Positions 44,573 through 55,332 of a stretch of 64,000 nt of DNA are shown in pieces. How positions within the stretch are numbered: the stretch's first letter is position 1; each line of letters starts with the position of its first letter. The DNA comes from PMG-095 sp037200885. GTDB lineage: Bacteria; Myxococcota_A; Polyangia; Polyangiales; Polyangiaceae. The stretch is from the NCBI GenBank assembly GCA_037200885.1, contig JBBCIN010000001.1, positions 1,488,001 to 1,552,000 of the forward strand, written 5' to 3'. A model generated the notes under the pieces. That model had not been told where the DNA came from, searched no databases, and worked only from the letters and a program-made list of their open reading frames with translations. A program made the position numbers and the translations under genes.

Positions 44573-45421
44573 TCACACGCTCAGGTCCAAAAACGCTTCC
44601 AATCCCGGGAGCTTTTGCTCCGCTTGCGCAAACAGGCTAGCCGCGACGAGGGCTTGCGCCGCGTGCTGGCCCAATAACTTGAATAGCTCGAAGTCTACCT
44701 GGTCGAACTTGTTTTTTTGCGAGAGTGTCGAAAAGATAGCAATTGTTCCGACTACTCGGTCATCGACCGAGAGCGGGATCACGGCCGGCGGATCCTGAAA
44801 CGTGCCCTGGCTAGGGTCGGAATCCGCCACGCTCGCCGAGCCTTTTCGGAGCACGTCACCGATGCGAGTCCCGGCGATCCGCACGGGTACGAGCTGGTGG
44901 CCCGGGACCCCCTCGGAGGCGATCGGGATCAGCTGCTCGCCTTCCGGATTGACCAGGTACATCGCGTAGCGCTCCGCGCCGACGAGCTGGGCCAAGACTT
45001 CCTTGATGCGGCGCGTGACGCCCCGCGGGGACAGGCTCGAGTGCAGCTGGTTGCTCGCCACGAAGAGGTTGGCCAGATTCGCGAACTCCGACTCCACCTC
45101 CTGCACGCGCGCGGTGAATTCCGTCGTCGCCGCCTCTGCCTGCCGGTACTGCGAGACGAGCTCGCTCTTCTCGCTCTCGAGCCGTTCGATCTTTTTTAAC
45201 AGCTCTCGAACGGCTTGGTCAGCTTCCACTTTGGCGCGTAGCCCGGCGTTCTCGCTCTCGAGATCCTGCAGCCGGCTCTGCATGCGCTCGTGTTCTTTGA
45301 CGAAGTCTTCCGTGAGCTGCGTGCCTCGAGAAAATTTCCTCAGGAACTCATCACGCTCGGTCTTGAGATCGGTGCCGGGCGTATCGCTGTCCTGGCCTCG
45401 GCTACGACTGTCCTTCGTCAT
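44573..45421 (-). CDS. Coiled-coil GAF-domain protein
   Basis: A 282-residue cytosolic sensor. Residues about 20-120 form a heptad-rich coiled coil (ERMQSRLQDLESENAGLRAK, VRELLKKIERLESEKSELV). A GAF domain follows (RRIKEVLAQLVGAERYAMYL, PLSVDDRVVGTIAIFSTLSQ). It lacks a kinase or other output domain, so the output is probably the adjacent CheY-like protein or a dimer partner. The ligand is unknown. Confidence 0.82.
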   Translation of the reverse strand: MTKDSRSRGQDSDTPGTDLKTERDEFLRKFSRGTQLTEDFVKEHERMQSRLQDLESENAGLRAKVEADQAVRELLKKIERLESEKSELVSQYRQAEAATTEFTARVQEVESEFANLANLFVASNQLHSSLSPRGVTRRIKEVLAQLVGAERYAMYLVNPEGEQLIPIASEGVPGHQLVPVRIAGTRIGDVLRKGSASVADSDPSQGTFQDPPAVIPLSVDDRVVGTIAIFSTLSQKNKFDQVDFELFKLLGQHAAQALVAASLFAQAEQKLPGLEAFLDLSV

Positions 45422-45611
45422 CGAATCTCACCAGTATAGACGGACGACGGGGGCGCGTGGAACTTGTGCACCAAAAGCGCATGGTTTGCGCGGTTTCGTA
45501 AGATAATGTAAGCATTTCAGGAGCTTGTGCGTTCAGCGCAGTTGCCGTGAGCGCGTTCGATGGTGCCTGCTGTCTTCGCGCTCGGGGTGCGCCCTGATAT
45601 GCTTCGAAGTC

Positions 45612-45929
45612 ATGGCGGATGATTCTGAGCTCGAGCCCGACGTGTTGGACGCGATGCTCGAAGCCGACGACTTGAGTGGCGTACGCGCAAGCTTGCAGAG
45701 CATCGCGGCGAGCGATGAACGCTACGCGGTGGTGCGCATCAAGCTGGGCTTGTACGACGGCTCGATGCCGTCTGGGATGGCGATGCAGCAGTTGATTCAA
45801 CTGATGCGTAAGAACCCAGAATGGCCCGGCGCCAAGGCGTTGTACCAGAGCGCGTCGTCGGAGGCGTTCGAGACCCGGCAGTCCTCGGTCTCGCATTCGC
45901 ACCCGCCGCCGCCGGTCGAACGCAAGTAG
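45612..45929 (+). CDS. Hypothetical protein, 105 residues
   Basis: Begins MADDSELEPDVLDAMLEADD and is acidic and helical (GVRASLQSIAASDERYAVV, MAMQQLIQLMRKNPEWPGAK), with a His/Pro-rich tail (SVSHSHPPPPVERK). No signal peptide or membrane helix. No family recognised. It stands between the GAF-domain gene and fni, divergent from the first and convergent with the second, four bases from the fni stop. It is probably real given codon pattern and fit; function unknown. Confidence 0.55.
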   Translation: MADDSELEPDVLDAMLEADDLSGVRASLQSIAASDERYAVVRIKLGLYDGSMPSGMAMQQLIQLMRKNPEWPGAKALYQSASSEAFETRQSSVSHSHPPPPVERK

Positions 45930-45933
45930 CCGC

Positions 45934-46987
45934 TCAACCGCTGGGCTGGTTGAGCCAGTCTTTCAGCTCGCCCACGAGCACGCGCGGCGCCTGGCGTAAC
46001 GCCGCGAGATCGGCCGAGCCGGTGAGCAGCAGCGCGGCGCGCAGCTCCGCCTCCACGCCGTCGAACAAGCGGCGGGCGCCGCTCGGGCCGTCCGTTTCGA
46101 GCGCCTGCAGCGCGGGCTCGCGCGATACCGCCCGCGCTGGCGCCGAGCGCGATCGCGCGGGCGATATCCAGGCCGGTTCGCATGCCACCGGTCGCGAATA
46201 TGGTGTCGAAGCCGTGGCGATGAACCCAGGCGACGCTGACCGCGGTCGGGATGCCCCACTCCCAGAAGGCTTCCCCCAGGGCTTTTTTCTCAGCCTGTGC
46301 GCGCAGCGTTTCGACCGCGACCCAGGAGGTGCCGCCCGCGCCCGACACGTCCACGTGGGCGATGCCGATACGGCGCAGCTTGGCCGCCACGCGCTGGGAA
46401 AGGCCGCAGCCGGTCTCTTTGGCGATCACGGGCACGGGCAGCTCGGCCTGCAGCCGCTCCAAAGTGGCGAGCCCTCCGCGAAAATCGCGATCGCCTTCTT
46501 CTTGCACGATTTCCATGGCTGGGTTCAGGTGCACGCACAGCGCGTCCGCGCCCACTTCGGAGACCAGATCGGAGACTTCGGCGCTGCTCATCTTGGTCGC
46601 TTGCACGATGCCGAGGTTGCCCAGCAAAAGGGCGTTGGGTGCCGCCTTTCGCACCGCGTAGCTCGACTTGGCTTCCGGTCGCTTGAGCATGGCGCGCTGG
46701 CTGCCGAGGCCGAAAGCGTAGCCGCGTTCTTCGGCGATCGCGGCGAGCTCCAAATTGATGCGTTCGGCTCGCGCCGCGCCACCGGTCATGGCGGCGATCA
46801 AGATCGGCGCTCGCAGTGACTTGCCGAGTACCGACGAGCTGAGATCGATCGCGTCCAGATCCAGGTCGGGTAAGGCGTCGTGCACCAGCTTTACGCATTC
46901 GAGCAAAGTGCTCGTGCGTTTGAAGCCAACGTCCCCGGAGGTCGCGAGATCGAGGTGGTCGGTTTTTCGCTCGGCGATGTCAGCCAT
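45934..46987 (-). CDS. fni: Type 2 isopentenyl-diphosphate delta-isomerase (frameshifted)
   Basis: FMN-dependent enzyme interconverting IPP and DMAPP. Signatures are ERKTDHLDLA, PILIAAMTGGA, ALLLGNLGIVQA, ALCVHLNPAMEIVQEEGDRDF, VIAKETGCGLSQ and DVSGAGGTSWVAVE, with FATGGMRTGLDIARAIALGA. A single-base break near 46125 separates the last 63 residues (EPALQALETDGPSGARRL). It is divergent from the prenyl synthase gene and shares a 130-base promoter region with it. Confidence 0.92.
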
Positions 46988-47116
46988 GGCTGCTGTCTCT
47001 TACCCGGCCTTGGCGTTCGGGGCCATTGTCCTGGGCTGAAGTTGCGCGCGCCGAACGAAAAATTGACGATCCAGAGCTCGTGGAGGCGGTGTAGGCTGCG
47101 CCCCCCGCAGAACCCG

Positions 47117-48256
47117 ATGGCATCGCGTAAACAGCTCCCTCGCGCCCCGCGCAGCAAACCGCGCCCTGCCGGCAAGTCCGGCGCGGCGCCGCGCGCTCCG
47201 CGCGTTGCGCCGAAGGCACTTCCCCAGAACCCGTTTTTCGCGCTGCTCGGCGCGGTCAAGACCGAGGTCGACCAGCGTCTGCGCGGCTTCCTCGAAACGC
47301 GCTTGGACGTCGCGCGCCGGCATGGCCCCGAGGTGGTGGAGATGGTCTCGGCCGTTCGGGACTTGTGTTTGCGCGGCGGCAAGCGGCTGCGGCCCGCGTT
47401 GCTAGTGGCGGGCTACCGCGCGGCCAGTGAGCGCGCCGAGCTCGAGCCGGCGCTCGATGCCGGCGTCGCCCTCGAGCTGCTGCAAGCCTACCTGCTGATC
47501 CACGATGACTGGATGGACGGCGATTTGGTGCGGCGGGGCGGCCCCGCCGTTCACGCGCAGCTGGCCAAGCGCTTTCGTTCCGAGCACAAGGGGCACGCCT
47601 CGGGCATCCTCGCCGGTGACTACGCCGCGGCAGTAGCGCTCGAGGCGCTCAGCCAAGTGGAAATGAAGGCGTCCGCCGCGTTGCCCGCGTTCGCCTGCTT
47701 CGCCGAAATGCAGCTCGATGCGATCGCGGGCCAGCAGCTCGATCTGATCGGCGGCGATTATGATGTGGAGCTCGCCTATCAGTTGAAAACCGGCAGTTAC
47801 ACCGTGCGCGGGCCCTTGCGCCTGGGCGCAATTTTAGCGTCCGCGGGAGCGAAGACGCTCCTCGCGCTGGATCGCTTCGCGCTACCGATCGGCGTCGCAT
47901 TTCAGCTGCGCGACGACCTGCTCAGTGCTTTCGGCGAGCCGAAGCAGACCGGCAAACCACTCGGCAACGATTTACGCGCGGGCAAGCGCACGGCGCTGCT
48001 CGCGGCCGGGTTGAAGCTCGCCCGCGGCAAGGATCTACGCGCGCTGAAGCTGTGCGTGGGTAACGCGGACGCGAGCGACGCCGAGCTGCGCGCCGCACTC
48101 TCCGTGCTCGAGACATCGGGCGCGCGCGCGACCATCGAGGCCCGCGTGACTGAGCTCTCCCAGGCAGGCCTGGCCGAACTCGGGCGCGGTGTCAGCCGGC
48201 AAGGCGTCCAGCTTTTGACCGGCGCGACCGAAGCGCTCACCGCTCGGCGCAGCTGA
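47117..48256 (+). CDS. Polyprenyl (geranylgeranyl/farnesyl-type) diphosphate synthase
   Basis: Trans-prenyltransferase building C15-C20 prenyl diphosphates. The first Asp-rich motif is LIHDDWMDGD, the second QLRDDLLSAFGE, with GGKRLRPALL and the Lys/Gln motifs KTGSYT and GNDLRAGKRTAL. The 379-residue length includes a basic N-terminal extension of about 45 residues. Chain length cannot be set from sequence alone. It heads the mevalonate operon (stop at 48256, mevalonate kinase start at 48266). Confidence 0.88.
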   Translation: MASRKQLPRAPRSKPRPAGKSGAAPRAPRVAPKALPQNPFFALLGAVKTEVDQRLRGFLETRLDVARRHGPEVVEMVSAVRDLCLRGGKRLRPALLVAGYRAASERAELEPALDAGVALELLQAYLLIHDDWMDGDLVRRGGPAVHAQLAKRFRSEHKGHASGILAGDYAAAVALEALSQVEMKASAALPAFACFAEMQLDAIAGQQLDLIGGDYDVELAYQLKTGSYTVRGPLRLGAILASAGAKTLLALDRFALPIGVAFQLRDDLLSAFGEPKQTGKPLGNDLRAGKRTALLAAGLKLARGKDLRALKLCVGNADASDAELRAALSVLETSGARATIEARVTELSQAGLAELGRGVSRQGVQLLTGATEALTARRS

Positions 48257-48265
48257 GCCTGGCGA

Positions 48266-49171
48266 ATGGCGCGCGCCAACGGCAAAGTGATCCTGCTGGG
48301 TGAGCACGCCGTCGTGTACGGCGTGCCTGCGATCGCGGCCGGGATCGAACGCGGTGTCCAGGCCAGCGCGCGACCCGCACCGAGCTCGAGCTTGGTGATC
48401 GCCGAGCGTCGCTGCACCGCAGGTGATGACAGCGAGCTCGGTCGCGCTTTCGGCGCGTTGCTCGATTCGCTCGGGGCGTCGCAGTTGGCGGTCGAGGCCA
48501 GCCTGGAATTGCCGCCCGGGTCGGGTTTGGGAGCGTCCGCGGCCCTGGGCGTAGCGATCGCCCGCGCCGTGCTCGCGACCACCGGTTCCGAGCTGGATTC
48601 GGCGCGCGTGCTGACCGCCGCCGCGGCCTGGGAGGGCGTCTATCATGGCAACCCTTCGGGCGTAGACGCCGCTGCCGCCGCGCACGACGGCTGTCTTTGG
48701 TTCGACAAGGTGAACGGGCTCGAGCCCATCGCACTGGGTCGCGATCTGGTCTTGGCGATCGGCTTGGCCGGTCCCCCGGCGAGCACCAAGCTGATGGTCG
48801 AGAGCGTTGCTCGGCTCCGCGAGCGTCGCCCCACCGTCGTCGATAAAGCGCTCGAGGGGATCCACGCGCTCGTTCGCAACGCCAAGCTTTGTCTCGAAGC
48901 CGGCGATCTTCCCGGTCTCGGCTCACTGATGAACTACAATCAAATGCTGCTCTCGGGGCTGTTCGTATCCACGGAAGGCATCGAGCGCTGCTGCGGCTTG
49001 GCGCGTGACGCCGGCGCGCTCGGTGCCAAGCTCACCGGCGCCGGCGGCGGCGGCGCGGTGGTTGCGCTGTGTGATGGCAATTCGGAGCCGATTTTGGCGG
49101 CTTGGCGCGCCCAAGGCATCGAGTGCTTCGGCAGCTACGTGCGCGCCGCCCGCGTCGGAGTCAGCCCGTGA
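48266..49171 (+). CDS. mvk: Mevalonate kinase
   Basis: GHMP-family kinase phosphorylating (R)-mevalonate. The N-terminal VILLGEHAVVYGVPA, the ATP loop LPPGSGLGASAALGVAIA, NPSGVDAAAAAHDG (substrate aspartate) and the C-terminal KLTGAGGGGAVVAL are all present. The length of 301 is normal. It overlaps the next gene by one base (TGATG). No indels. Confidence 0.92.
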   Translation: MARANGKVILLGEHAVVYGVPAIAAGIERGVQASARPAPSSSLVIAERRCTAGDDSELGRAFGALLDSLGASQLAVEASLELPPGSGLGASAALGVAIARAVLATTGSELDSARVLTAAAAWEGVYHGNPSGVDAAAAAHDGCLWFDKVNGLEPIALGRDLVLAIGLAGPPASTKLMVESVARLRERRPTVVDKALEGIHALVRNAKLCLEAGDLPGLGSLMNYNQMLLSGLFVSTEGIERCCGLARDAGALGAKLTGAGGGGAVVALCDGNSEPILAAWRAQGIECFGSYVRAARVGVSP

Positions 49172-50136
49172 TGGGCGTAGGCAAAGCGGTCGCGCATTCC
49201 AACATCGCGCTCGCCAAATATTGGGGCAAGACGGACGCGGTGCGCAATTTGACCGCGGTTCCGAGCCTTTCCTTGACGCTTTCGGCCCTCTGCACCGTGA
49301 CCACGGTTCGCTTCGATGAGGCGCTCGGCGCCGACGAGCTGCACCTGGGCGGTCTGCAGGTGAGTGGGCGCCCGCTGCTACGGGTCAGCAAGTTGCTGGA
49401 CAACGTCCGCGCGCAAGTCGGAGTCACGACCCACGCGCGCGTCGAGTCGAGCAATGATTTTCCGACCGCTGCCGGGCTCGCCTCCAGCGCGTCGGGCTTC
49501 GCCGCCCTGGCCATGGCTGCCACGCGCGCTGCCGGCCTCGAGCTGACACTCGAGGAAGTGAGCGCGCTCGCGCGGGCCGCGTCCGCGTCCGCCGCGCGCT
49601 CGGTGTTCGGCGGCTATGTGTCGCTCGGCGCGCGCGCCGAGTCCGCCACGCGCGTCGCTCCTGGCGCGGCTTTCCCCTTGGAAATGCTGGTCGCGGTGAC
49701 CGTTTCGGGCGAAAAAGAAACGGGCTCCACCGACGGCATGGGCCACACCCAAGACACGAGCCCCTATTACGCCGCCTGGGTGGAAACCGCGCCGGCCGTA
49801 TACGAAGAAGTGCGCGCCGCAGTGCTGGCGCGGGACTTCGACGCACTCGGGCCCGCCGTCGAGCATAGCGCGCTCGCCATGCACGCTTCGATGCTGGCCG
49901 CACGACCCGCCTTGATCTACTTCGCGCCCGCCACGTTGCGCGTGATGGAGCGCGTGCGCGCGTTTCGTAAGAGCGGCGGTCGCGCTTACTTCACGATGGA
50001 CGCCGGCCCGCATGTCAAAGTGCTGGTCGAACCGAGCGCCGCCGCCGAGCTCGAGCGCGAGCTCGGCAAGCTCGAAGGCGTGAGCCAAGTTCTGCGCTCG
50101 GGGCCCGGCCCGGACGCGTATTGGGTCGATCCGTGA
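49171..50136 (+). CDS. mvaD: Diphosphomevalonate decarboxylase
   Basis: Converts mevalonate diphosphate to IPP, with ATP. Signatures are AHSNIALAKYWGK, NDFPTAAGLASSASGFAALA (ATP loop), ARSVFGGYV and RAYFTMDAGPHVKVLV, with the catalytic Asp in the last. The 321-residue length is normal. The alternative, phosphomevalonate decarboxylase, cannot be excluded, but the adjacent phosphomevalonate kinase-like gene argues for the classical route. Confidence 0.9.
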   Translation: MGVGKAVAHSNIALAKYWGKTDAVRNLTAVPSLSLTLSALCTVTTVRFDEALGADELHLGGLQVSGRPLLRVSKLLDNVRAQVGVTTHARVESSNDFPTAAGLASSASGFAALAMAATRAAGLELTLEEVSALARAASASAARSVFGGYVSLGARAESATRVAPGAAFPLEMLVAVTVSGEKETGSTDGMGHTQDTSPYYAAWVETAPAVYEEVRAAVLARDFDALGPAVEHSALAMHASMLAARPALIYFAPATLRVMERVRAFRKSGGRAYFTMDAGPHVKVLVEPSAAAELERELGKLEGVSQVLRSGPGPDAYWVDP

Positions 50137-51035
50137 GCTTGGCCCGCGCTCCGGGAAAATTGGTGCTTTCCGGCGCTTATGCGGTGCTCACCGGCGCGCC
50201 CGCGCTGGTCGTGGCCGTCGATCGCTACGTGCTCGCCGATAGCGCGCGCGCAGCGACGTTCCGGACGCCCGAGGTGCTCGCGGCGCTGGGCGAACGCGCC
50301 GCTCCCTGGTTCGACGCGAGCGCGCTGCGCGAAGGCGAGCAGAAGCTCGGCCTGGGCTCGAGCGCGGCCATCCTGGTCGCCTCGTTGGCCGCGCTCGAGC
50401 TCGCCGTCGAACCCGCGCTCACGGACGACGCCCTGTGCGCGCGCGTCTACGATCGAGCTTTCCAAGCTCACCGCGCGGCGCAGGGCGGCGGCAGCGGCGT
50501 GGACGTCGCGGCCAGCGCTCACGGCGGCGTGCTCTCGGCGCGCCGCCATGCCGGCGCGCTCGAGCTGTCGCGGCTCGAACTGCCGAAGGCACTTTGCTTC
50601 GAGGTCTGGGCCTGCTCGGGGGCGGCCTCCACCGCGGCATTCTTGGCCCGCATCGCCGAATTTGCCGCGCGCGATCCGGTCCTGCACGCAGCGCGCATCG
50701 GCGCCCAAGCCGATGCCGCCGAGTCCGCGCTGAGTGCGGCCGAACGCGGGCATGCGGCGGATTTCGTGGCTGCAATCGCCCGCCAAGTCACGGCCCTGAC
50801 TGCCCTCGGCCAATCCGCCGGCGTGAGCATCGTGACGCCGGAACTGGCGGAGCTCGCCAGGCTTGCGGATGCGCACCGCGCGGCGTTCTTGCCCGCCGGC
50901 GCAGGCGGCGGAGACGTGGCCTATTGGGTGGGCGCGAGCCCGCCGACGGCTGAATTCGCGGCTCGCGCGCGGGAGCTCGGGCTGTCGCGGCTGCAGCTCT
51001 CGCTCGGCGCGCGCGGTGTGCACGCCGCCGATTGA
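50133..51035 (+). CDS. GHMP kinase, probable phosphomevalonate kinase
   Basis: A GHMP-fold kinase: LARAPGKLVLSGAYAVLTGAPALVV at the N-terminus, KLGLGSSAAILVASLAAL as ATP loop, GGGSGVDVAASAHGGV, and PAGAGGGDVAYWVG near the end. The pattern and place in the cluster fit phosphomevalonate kinase (ERG8 type). It uses a GTG start that overlaps the preceding stop. It is shorter (300) than many homologues. Confidence 0.82.
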   Translation: MSLARAPGKLVLSGAYAVLTGAPALVVAVDRYVLADSARAATFRTPEVLAALGERAAPWFDASALREGEQKLGLGSSAAILVASLAALELAVEPALTDDALCARVYDRAFQAHRAAQGGGSGVDVAASAHGGVLSARRHAGALELSRLELPKALCFEVWACSGAASTAAFLARIAEFAARDPVLHAARIGAQADAAESALSAAERGHAADFVAAIARQVTALTALGQSAGVSIVTPELAELARLADAHRAAFLPAGAGGGDVAYWVGASPPTAEFAARARELGLSRLQLSLGARGVHAAD

Positions 51036-51093
51036 GCGATCGCGCAGTCAAACGGCGGCCCGCCGCCGGAGCTGTGATAAAGCCAGGCCGGTC

Positions 51094-52422
<1,329 letters not shown>

Positions 52423-52473
52423 ACCCTCCCGGTTCATTCGCAGGAGCTAGCGCGACGTGCCGCGTGGGTGGGG

Positions 52474-53700
52474 CTACTCAGCCGCGCCGACGGCGCTGAG
52501 TTCTTCGGGGCCGGCGAGGATTCCGGGCCAGCTCGTGACGTACTCTGCAGGGGCGCCGGGCTCGGAGATGTCGACCCAGGCGACGCGGTGGGTGCCGTAG
52601 GGCCGCACATCGACGTGGACGAATTTGCTGTTGGGGTAGAAGCCGCAGCCGACGTCGTTCAGCGTGTGGCAAAAGCGGAATAGGTCGGCGTTGTCGACGC
52701 CGGTGACGTACAGGTCGAGGGCGCGACCCTTTTGGTGGTTGCTGCCGTGGGCGTCGCGACGGTAGCCGCTCATGATGAAGATGGAACGGTTGGGGAACGC
52801 TTGCGCGATCTGCTGCACGGCCCAGATCAGCCGAGGGTTGAGCAATTTGACGCGCGGCAGCCACTCACCCGCCGGGGCGCCTTCATCAGGCTCGAGCGGC
52901 AGAGGGAACTCGGGCTTCGGGGTCGCGGGGGGGCGCGCCAACACGCTCAGGCGGTCGAGCGCGTCCGGCGCGATCGCGCCTTGGCAATCGACGAGCGCCA
53001 TGCGCGTCCATTCAGCGCCATCGTAGCGCACGACCGACACCGGACGCGGCACTTGCCAACGCGGGCACAACATCTGCTGGCGAATGCCGAGGAACTCGGG
53101 CTCGGGGGGCTCGACGCCCAGCGACCAGTCGGGGAGCACGTCGGCGCGTGAAAAGTCGAAGGGCGCAATTAGCTCTGGCCCACGCAGCTCGAAGCGCCAC
53201 GAGCTTTCGGTGGCGTAGGTCAGCTCGGTCACGAGCTGACCTGCGCTTGCGCTTGCCTCGTCCGCTAACCCAGAAAACCAAACCAGCTTGGGATGCAGTT
53301 GGAAATTGTTGCGACCATAGCGGCCATGCCAAAAGCTCTGCCACTCGGGCGTGCGGTTGCGCTCGGGCTCGAGATAGCGCTCGAGCAAGCTGAGCGAGCC
53401 ATCACCGCGCAGCTCGAAGCGTCGGTTCTGTCCCACGCGCAGGGCCATCCAGGCGGTGTCGGTGAGCGGCCGCGTGGGACCGAATGCATTCAGCTCGAGT
53501 GGTGCGCGCTGCAGCTTGCGTGTGCCCGCCTGAGCGAGCGCCGGACTGAAAATGCTCGCCAGTGATACGGCAGCCGCAAAACGGGCGACACGGGCCAGAT
53601 GAGCCGGACGCGCAACGTCAGGAAAAGCACGGACCGGCGTGACGGAGAGAAGGCGCAACGTGCGGGAAGGATGCCCCGACAGCAGGCGCGCGGCCAGCAT
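52474..53700 (-). CDS. DUF882/YcbK-like M15-family peptidase
   Basis: Predicted periplasmic peptidoglycan peptidase. The C-terminal third has the zinc ligands of the M15/YcbK fold: SIFIMSGYRRDAHGSNHQKGRALDLY and FVHVDVRPYGTHRVAWVD. The first 250 residues (after a long signal ending SLASIFSPALAQAG) are an uncharacterised domain. Its start, the ATG at 53700, was chosen because a longer start would overlap the divergent lipoprotein's coding region. It is convergent with the HMG-CoA reductase gene. Confidence 0.8.
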   Translation of the reverse strand: MLAARLLSGHPSRTLRLLSVTPVRAFPDVARPAHLARVARFAAAVSLASIFSPALAQAGTRKLQRAPLELNAFGPTRPLTDTAWMALRVGQNRRFELRGDGSLSLLERYLEPERNRTPEWQSFWHGRYGRNNFQLHPKLVWFSGLADEASASAGQLVTELTYATESSWRFELRGPELIAPFDFSRADVLPDWSLGVEPPEPEFLGIRQQMLCPRWQVPRPVSVVRYDGAEWTRMALVDCQGAIAPDALDRLSVLARPPATPKPEFPLPLEPDEGAPAGEWLPRVKLLNPRLIWAVQQIAQAFPNRSIFIMSGYRRDAHGSNHQKGRALDLYVTGVDNADLFRFCHTLNDVGCGFYPNSKFVHVDVRPYGTHRVAWVDISEPGAPAEYVTSWPGILAGPEELSAVGAAE

Positions 53701-53767
53701 GAAAAAGGCTGGCGTCGGAAGATGCACAGTTGTGCCGGAGGTGACCCGTGTGTTGTCTTTGGAAGAC

Positions 53768-54598
53768 ATGCTCAAATTCAAATTATCTTTTGCCGCGCCC
53801 GTCATTCTTTCGCTCGCGTCGACCCTTGCTGGTTGCGGCTCCGACGCCTCACCGAAGCCTGCGAGCTCCGACGCAGGCTTCAACTCGGGCGGATCGCCCG
53901 GCGATCTGGCCGGTTCGGGCGGATCACCCGGCGACGCGGGCGCCGACTCGCGCGGCTCAGCCGGCGACGCAGGCGCCGATTCGGGAGGCTCGCCGGCCGA
54001 TGCGGGCGCCGATTCCGGAGGTGCCTCTTCGAGCGGCGGAGCGCACGCCGGGTCAGCGGGAGCGAACGCCGCGGGTGGGGCGCCCGCGACCAGCCCGATG
54101 GGTCCGTGCCACTATTCCATCAGCGGCGAGCAGAGCCTGCCCGACGGCGACGCCAAGTACCTGTGCACCGCGATTTCTCGCCTGTGGCAGCAGAAAGGCA
54201 AGGGAGACTTCGACCTGCTGTTCGGCGGTGGCTTCTACACGGACGACACGCACGTCTCCACGTTGGCGTGCTCGCTGACCTCGAAAGTGGCGCCCGCGGC
54301 CGGCGATGTCTGGGTGCTGGGCGAAGCTCACCCAGGCAACTGCGAGGTCGACTACTCCGTGGGCTCGACGACGAGCGCGTGGAAGAGCACGACCGGCCCA
54401 GCCGTCGCCGGCAGCGCCAGCATCAAGTTCTTGAGCGCCACGCTCACGCACGGCACGAACAAGCCGGAGGACGTGTACTACACGTTCGAGATCGAGCTCA
54501 CGGCGACGATGCCCGGCGTGCCTGGCGTAACACCGGACACGTCGGAAGTGACGATCAACGGCACGTTCAGTTTCCCGTCGCTGCCGCTCGGCAGTTGA
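53768..54598 (+). CDS. Repeat-linker lipoprotein
   Basis: A 276-residue lipoprotein: signal with a canonical LAGC lipobox, then a linker of repeated G(S)PGDAGADSGG units from about residue 38 to 85. The folded C-terminal domain of about 170 residues (CHYSISGEQSLPDGDAKYLC, VSTLACSLTSKVAP) has paired cysteines. No recognised family. It is divergent from the M15 gene. The linker type is the same as in other lipoproteins of this window. Confidence 0.6.
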   Translation: MLKFKLSFAAPVILSLASTLAGCGSDASPKPASSDAGFNSGGSPGDLAGSGGSPGDAGADSRGSAGDAGADSGGSPADAGADSGGASSSGGAHAGSAGANAAGGAPATSPMGPCHYSISGEQSLPDGDAKYLCTAISRLWQQKGKGDFDLLFGGGFYTDDTHVSTLACSLTSKVAPAAGDVWVLGEAHPGNCEVDYSVGSTTSAWKSTTGPAVAGSASIKFLSATLTHGTNKPEDVYYTFEIELTATMPGVPGVTPDTSEVTINGTFSFPSLPLGS

Positions 54599-54624
54599 GC
54601 TCGCAGCGATCGAGCGCCGCCGAA

Positions 54625-54649
54625 TCCCGCTGGACATGCTCCAGCGGGA
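54625..54649. terminator. Perfect hairpin between convergent genes
   Basis: TCCCGCTGGA-CATGC-TCCAGCGGGA: a perfect 10-bp stem with a 5-nt loop, 26 bases after the lipoprotein stop and 15 bases past the stop of the TetR gene on the other strand. It probably serves both genes. Confidence 0.65.
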
Positions 54650-54663
54650 CTCGCGTCAGCGAT

Positions 54664-55332
54664 TCAGGACGTCGCGGACGACGACTCGAGGCCGAGCCGG
54701 AGGAGCTGCAGGAACGTCTCGTACGCCTCGCGAGCGCGGGTCTCGTCGCCCTCGAGGTATTCCGTCACGCTCAGGCCGTTGAGCACGGCGAGCGATAGGG
54801 TGGCCAGCGCTTCGGAGCGGTTGACGCCGCCCTTGGCCGCCGCGGGGCCCATGGCCTCGCGAATGACCTGACGCGCGTCACGCTGGAGACCCGCGGCGCG
54901 GCGCTTCAGCTCCGGATCACGCCGGGCTGCGCTCCACACCTCGATGTTCAGACCGGTGCCGGTCTTGTTGTTTTGAATCGCCTCCCAGAGCGCCTTCAGC
55001 GCTTCCATCGCTTGCGAGGTGGAGCCATCGCCATTCTGCGTGGCCTCCTTCAGGCGATCCAAGTAGCGGTGGTAGGTGAAGCTCTGAACCTCGTGGATCA
55101 GCGCTGCTTTGCTGGCGAAGTAATAGTGGACGATGCTCTTCCTGAGGCCGAGCTCTTTGCCGATTTCGGCGAGAGTCGTGGCCGTGAAGCCTTTGCGCGC
55201 GAAGCACTTGGCGGCTGCGGAGAGAATCGAGGCAACGCGGGGGTTCTCCCAATCAGCCGCACGTTGCTGCGACGCGCCGTTCTCTTCAGGGGGTTTGCGG
55301 GGACTGCTAACGACAGGTTCTGTGGTGTTCAT
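54664..55332 (-). CDS. TetR-family transcriptional regulator
   Basis: A 222-residue regulator. The N-terminal helix-turn-helix is ILSAAAKCFARKGFTATTLAEIGKELGLRKSIVHYYFASKAALI (parts of it), which is typical. The C-terminal part is ligand-binding-like, with no clear specificity. The start is MNTTEPVV. It lies downstream of the VanW-family gene in the same direction with 124 bases between. Its targets are unknown. Confidence 0.88.
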   Translation of the reverse strand: MNTTEPVVSSPRKPPEENGASQQRAADWENPRVASILSAAAKCFARKGFTATTLAEIGKELGLRKSIVHYYFASKAALIHEVQSFTYHRYLDRLKEATQNGDGSTSQAMEALKALWEAIQNNKTGTGLNIEVWSAARRDPELKRRAAGLQRDARQVIREAMGPAAAKGGVNRSEALATLSLAVLNGLSVTEYLEGDETRAREAYETFLQLLRLGLESSSATS

